This document shows positions 30,387-34,201 of a DNA stretch of 34,201 bases, piece after piece. Position 1 is the first letter of the stretch. The number at the start of each line of letters is the position of its first letter. A program made the translations under genes and the position numbers. A model generated the notes under the pieces. The model did no database searches, was not told the origin of the DNA, and worked only from the letters and a program-made list of their open reading frames with translations. Source of the stretch: a virus; IMG/VR virus record IMGVR_UViG_3300042545_001265, positions 1-34,201 of that record; one strand, 5' to 3'.

Positions 30387-31498
30387 TGATATTATTTTAT
30401 ACAGCATCACAAGATGCAACTATATACTTACAACAACCTTACCAAAATACCGGTATAGATGAAATGTTGGAATTATCAAAAGTATACTATGGTGATACGC
30501 AGGATATGAGTAGAGTCTTAATTCAATTCGATACTACGGAAATATCTAAAAGTATAGCAAATGGTACAATACCAAGTGGTTCATTTACTGCATCATTACA
30601 ATTAAAGATAACTAAGGCGGATGAGATTGCCGCTAGATTTAATATAGAAGCATATCCAATTTCTCAAAGTTGGGAGAATGGTACTGGTACTCGTTTTGAT
30701 AATATTACAACCAATGGTGCAACTTGGTATTATAAAAATGGTGATGATACATCTACTATTTGGAATAATACATATGTAGCAGGACAAGGTGCAAGTTTTA
30801 ATCCTTTCACAACCGGCTCTCAGACAGGACTTGGTGGTACTTGGTTTACATCATCGGTAGCATCACAATCATTTCAATACACAATAGAAGATATTAATTT
30901 AGATGTTACTTCATTTGTTAAAAGATGGAATAGTGGTAGTATAACAAATAATGGCATCATACTTAAATTTCCTACCGATAAAGAAAATGATTCGGTTGAT
31001 TATGGTAGTATTAAAATGTTCTCAAAAGAAACTAATACAATTTATCAACCTAAATTAGTTATAACTTATTTAGAAACTGATGCAGTTAGTGGAAGTTTAA
31101 TAAACATTACCGATTTTATTAATAGTAGTAGTTATGATGTTTCGTATAGATGCTATTCACCAAATTTAAAAACCTCATATCAAGAAGGTCAAAAAGTAAC
31201 TCTTAAAATTGATGCAAGAGAATTATATCCAATCAAACAATTTAATTCTACATTTGTATATCAAGTTAAATACTACTTACCATCAACCGCATATTATAGT
31301 GTAATTGATACTTTAACAAAAGAAACAATCATAGGATATTCGGAAGCAAGTAAAGTTATAAAAGGTGAATTTAATAGTTTAATAAAATTAAATTTCCAAA
31401 ATTGGTCGGTTGGTAGAAATTATACATTATTAGTAAAATCAATTACTAATGATAATGAAGAAATTTTTGAAATAGGTACATTTGATATTTACAAATAA
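30386..31498 (+). CDS. Baseplate-region protein with DNRLRE-like domain, 370 aa
   Basis: Beta-rich structural protein. The first 230 residues resemble a DNRLRE carbohydrate-binding-like domain: DATIYLQQPYQNTGIDEMLEL at 10-30, SRVLIQFDTTEI at 42-53, and ITYLE at 226-230. The rest contains Ig-like strands. The domain is found in phage and bacterial surface proteins, where it may mediate binding. No enzyme residues. Tight operon spacing on both sides suggests a wedge or peripheral baseplate part. Assignment rests on the N-terminal pattern. Confidence 0.6.
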   Translation: MILFYTASQDATIYLQQPYQNTGIDEMLELSKVYYGDTQDMSRVLIQFDTTEISKSIANGTIPSGSFTASLQLKITKADEIAARFNIEAYPISQSWENGTGTRFDNITTNGATWYYKNGDDTSTIWNNTYVAGQGASFNPFTTGSQTGLGGTWFTSSVASQSFQYTIEDINLDVTSFVKRWNSGSITNNGIILKFPTDKENDSVDYGSIKMFSKETNTIYQPKLVITYLETDAVSGSLINITDFINSSSYDVSYRCYSPNLKTSYQEGQKVTLKIDARELYPIKQFNSTFVYQVKYYLPSTAYYSVIDTLTKETIIGYSEASKVIKGEFNSLIKLNFQNWSVGRNYTLLVKSITNDNEEIFEIGTFDIYK

Positions 31499-32523
31499 TG
31501 GCAATAGAAAAAAAATATATTACGTTAAGTGATTTAGATGATAATCAAAGTGTATCAACTAAATTATATGTAGACCAATATAATCAAACTGAATTAGAAA
31601 AAGCAGTAGATATAACGGTTACGGAATTAATAAATGCATTGCCTGATGTTAATTTGGATTTAGTACCTAAACCTGTGTACGATGCAGAAGTATCACATTC
31701 TCAACAATTAGAATTAGATATAACTAAATTAGAATTACAAATTGCAGATTTAACAGCAAGAGTACAGGCATTAACATCAGATAGTAGTTCTTTGTATATA
31801 TCAAATGATAATTTAAGAGTTACTAATGCAAAATTAGAAAATACAGTTGCATCCGTTCAACAAACAACATTAGAGTTAAGAACTAATTTAACAACATCAT
31901 TAACAAAAGCATTAAATGAAGCAACCGAAAGAACTGCATTAGAAGCTGAGAATAATGGATTGAATGCACAAAAGAATGCATTGATTAAACAAATCGATAC
32001 ATTGAATAATTTATTAGCACAAGCAAATGCAAGTTTACAAGTTGCCGCTCAACAATTAAGTGCAAAGGCACAGGCAGTAGCTGCGGGTGGTGTTTCAACG
32101 GGTCAATTATCCACAATTGTTTGGGAAAAAGGTGACCCTTCAAAAAATGGAAGTTTGGGATATGCACTTGATTTAAATTTAGTTGCAAAGGGTGCTAAGG
32201 TAGAAGGACCACCACAATACGCAGCCGCGTGGAGTAGTAATTATGTTGATATAGTAGCTGGGCCTAAGGATATCACAGCAACAATATCTCAAACCTTTTT
32301 TACAATAGAATCTCCACTTAGTTTAAAAGCAAACGAAACAAAACGAATTACATTTGATAAACCCATTCAAAGCAGAGTACCTAGTGGAACAAGAGGTTGG
32401 ACGGGGTTAGGGAGGTCACAGAGAGATTATGAAGAAGTATTAAAAATTACAGTAAAGGATATTGACCCGGCCGGTAAAAGTGAAGATAAAAATTGGAAAA
32501 TAAAAGTACACTCATACGAATAA
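31498..32523 (+). CDS. Coiled-coil virion protein, 341 aa
   Basis: The N-terminal 60 residues are short helices. Residues about 65-195 form a long coiled coil (LELDITKLELQIADLTARVQ; TERTALEAENNGLNAQKN), and the last ~135 residues look like an Ig/beta-sandwich domain (DIVAGPKDITATISQTFF...TKRITF). This is typical of fibre-like or whisker-like baseplate attachments. Overlaps the previous gene by one base. Exact role unknown. Confidence 0.65.
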   Translation: MAIEKKYITLSDLDDNQSVSTKLYVDQYNQTELEKAVDITVTELINALPDVNLDLVPKPVYDAEVSHSQQLELDITKLELQIADLTARVQALTSDSSSLYISNDNLRVTNAKLENTVASVQQTTLELRTNLTTSLTKALNEATERTALEAENNGLNAQKNALIKQIDTLNNLLAQANASLQVAAQQLSAKAQAVAAGGVSTGQLSTIVWEKGDPSKNGSLGYALDLNLVAKGAKVEGPPQYAAAWSSNYVDIVAGPKDITATISQTFFTIESPLSLKANETKRITFDKPIQSRVPSGTRGWTGLGRSQRDYEEVLKITVKDIDPAGKSEDKNWKIKVHSYE

Positions 32524-32529
32524 TAAACT

Positions 32530-33783
32530 ATGGCAATAAAAGATTTTAAAAATATTGAAAACATTAATCTTAATTTAGATTCAACTGCACAATTGGTTGA
32601 CTCAAAAGATTTAACGATATTCAAAACAGGTGCAAAAAACATTACTGATTTTGGAATGTCTAAAAATGATGTTATCGAATTTAGAGTATATGATATTTCA
32701 AATAATTTATTACAGCAAACAAATGGTATTAGTGTAAGGTATATTCATAAGGATGATTTACCAAAATATCTTAAAAGTGATATCGATACAATAACACAAG
32801 AAAAAATATTTGAAATTGATGTTGAAAAATTAGTGAGAGAAGCGGGTTATGGTAATGGTGAATTTAAAGTTTCATTTAATTTCTTAAAAAATTATGTAGG
32901 AAACGAAGATAAAAAACAAAGAGTTTGGATACATGAAGTATCACCATCTCGTTCGGAAATAAGAGTGATGCCATTATTGGGTACAGATACGTTTTTAAAT
33001 AATAAAATATCAAATAGATACAACGGATTTTTAAATAAAGCAAATGAATTACGTGGAGTTATTTCTATTATAGAAAGAGCATTAGATTCAATTGAAAATA
33101 ATATTAGTGATTTAATTGATAAATATTTTATTGAAAAGCATGGACAAAATTGGTTCAATATAGTTATGAAAGATTACCAATTTAATGATACTACATATAC
33201 TGCATTTAAACAAAAAATATTTTCAAATTTTAAAAAATCTGTTCATTATCAATTTAGTGGTAAAGAGTTTGATATAAATTCAAGTAACTATGGTAATGTA
33301 GCAAATATACCATTTGATTTAGATGAGTTTTATTCAACAAATCAAATTTATGGTATATTAGGAAATAGATTAAGTGAATCAATTAATTATTCTTCAAGAA
33401 CAATTATACAAAAATCTGAACCACTTGTTACACAAGAAGCAATTAAACAAGATACAAGTTCTCAATTATTGCAATCTTTATTAAATACAAATTATAATAG
33501 AGTAAGTAACTTAACACAAAATAATAGATTAGGTGAAATATCAAAAGAACCAATTATAATAGATATAAAACCAGAAGTAACATCATCTGTTATTTTACCT
33601 CCACCTCCTCCGGTAGACCCACCACCTCCTCCGATAGATAAACCAATACCAATTGATTACGCACCAGGCGGTGGAAGTGGTGATGGTGGTGGCATGAGAG
33701 ATTATATGCCACCTGGAAATGATGCTGGTATTTGGGGTACTAGTAGTGAGTTCGGTAGAGCACAATCAGAAAGATATAAGTAA
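32530..33783 (+). CDS. Baseplate structural protein with polyproline tail, 417 aa
   Basis: The N-terminal 150 residues are mainly beta, with WIHEVSPSRSEIRVMPL (about 133-149), a segment typical of baseplate proteins of aquatic T4-like phages. A helical middle (165-215) follows. The end is low complexity: a polyproline run PPPPPPVDPPPPPIDKP (about 357-373), then a Gly-rich linker and DAGIWGTSSEFG. The proline-rich tail may connect to a partner or be a substrate for hydroxylation. Its neighbours are all structural. Confidence 0.65.
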   Translation: MAIKDFKNIENINLNLDSTAQLVDSKDLTIFKTGAKNITDFGMSKNDVIEFRVYDISNNLLQQTNGISVRYIHKDDLPKYLKSDIDTITQEKIFEIDVEKLVREAGYGNGEFKVSFNFLKNYVGNEDKKQRVWIHEVSPSRSEIRVMPLLGTDTFLNNKISNRYNGFLNKANELRGVISIIERALDSIENNISDLIDKYFIEKHGQNWFNIVMKDYQFNDTTYTAFKQKIFSNFKKSVHYQFSGKEFDINSSNYGNVANIPFDLDEFYSTNQIYGILGNRLSESINYSSRTIIQKSEPLVTQEAIKQDTSSQLLQSLLNTNYNRVSNLTQNNRLGEISKEPIIIDIKPEVTSSVILPPPPPVDPPPPPIDKPIPIDYAPGGGSGDGGGMRDYMPPGNDAGIWGTSSEFGRAQSERYK

Positions 33784-33804
33784 TAACAACAATTTTATAA
33801 TAGG

Positions 33805-33813
33805 ATATTTATA
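33805..33813 (+). promoter_or_regulatory. Putative late promoter element ATATTTATA
   Basis: The recurring box, but only four bases before the ATG at 33818. If real, it would give a nearly leaderless transcript, so either the true start codon lies downstream or this copy is fortuitous. Confidence 0.25.
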
Positions 33814-33817
33814 ATCA

Positions 33818-34201
33818 ATGGCAATACGACACAATAGACAATATATGAAGCCGGTGGATAACTGGGATTATTTATATAATCCAATGGGAGAGTTATTGAA
33901 TGATGGTAGCCTTTCAGGTGGAGGTGCGTTCGGTGGTGGTGGAAATAGTGGTGGTGGCGGTACCGGTGGCGGCGGTGGTGGTACAAATATTCCACCTACT
34001 CCTCCAGGAAATAATATTAAACTTACACTTAAAAATGTAAGTAAATATCCTAATCAGATGAGTTTTGGTGTACAGAATAGTACATATAATGAAAATACAC
34101 AAGTTGTTATTGATTCAAACACAATAAATGATTCATTGGTAATTAAACCAACTGTATCCGATACTTATATAACACAAAATTATTATCAACTAAATAAAAC
34201 A
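33818..34201 (+). CDS. N-terminal part of a Gly-rich structural protein (partial)
   Basis: Open for 128 codons with no stop before the window ends. The N-terminus has a short ordered part (QYMKPVDNWDYLYNPMGELL) and then a long glycine-rich linker (GGGGNSGGGGTGGGGGG) and a PPTPP turn. A beta-rich domain follows from about residue 70. The arrangement, together with the proline-rich protein upstream, suggests a tail appendage or fibre-attachment protein. The rest is outside the window. Confidence 0.6.
   Translation, partial: MAIRHNRQYMKPVDNWDYLYNPMGELLNDGSLSGGGAFGGGGNSGGGGTGGGGGGTNIPPTPPGNNIKLTLKNVSKYPNQMSFGVQNSTYNENTQVVIDSNTINDSLVIKPTVSDTYITQNYYQLNKT

Noticed and set aside
1-34201. Chromosomal prophage or plasmid origin for the window
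   Set aside because: No integrase, attachment site or host housekeeping context was seen; contiguous one-strand phage structural and accessory genes explain it. Integration elsewhere in the genome cannot be excluded.

Overview
This window looks like a piece of the genome of a large, T4-related contractile-tailed phage (myovirus) that infects a member of the Bacteroidota, probably flavobacteria-like. Every credible gene is on the + strand. The phage assignment rests on baseplate wedge proteins of the gp25 and gp6 types, a baseplate/hub-like protein, a long repeat-built tail fibre and a gp55-type late sigma factor. The host assignment rests on promoters with the Bacteroidota layout (TTTG or TTGG, exactly 19 bases, then a TAnnTTTG-like box), on AT-rich DNA, and on starts that mostly have an A-rich leader instead of a Shine-Dalgarno sequence. 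No tRNA, rRNA, CRISPR array or insertion sequence was seen.

Layout. 1-2056: small proteins of unknown role. 2093-3592: an unusual protein with an ATP-grasp-like N-terminal part, a degenerate Hint (intein-like) domain and a short Cys/Pro/Tyr-rich C-terminal tail. 3731-8022: a tight run of modifying enzymes (three 2-oxoglutarate/Fe(II) oxygenases, two sulfotransferases, one glycosyltransferase, one zinc-ribbon-like protein). 8065-10230: short units with their own host-type promoters (lipoprotein, HD phosphohydrolase, Hsp20). 10264-13300: DNA methyltransferase, SGNH hydrolase-like protein and a membrane coiled-coil protein. 13311-21357: an IscU scaffold, a dicluster ferredoxin, a nucleotide-sugar epimerase, a methyltransferase, two glycosyltransferases (one only probable), a StrG-like oxygenase, an IscA carrier, peptide deformylase, the late sigma factor and a carbamoyltransferase. 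21421-34201: late structural genes, namely the tail fibre, a terminator, then the baseplate genes, running off the right edge.

How it may work together. Two promoter classes seem to divide the window. Host-type promoters drive accessory and middle functions. A second motif, TATATTTAT-like and without a -33 box, sits just upstream of several structural genes and may be the late promoter read with the gp55-like factor. The enzymes suggest a hydroxylate, glycosylate, then sulfate/methylate/carbamoylate programme that needs iron, which fits the Fe-S genes nearby. The substrate is unknown: it could be virion protein, a host glycan, DNA, or the Cys-rich tail of the 2093-3592 protein. The last option is speculative but is the most novel lead here.
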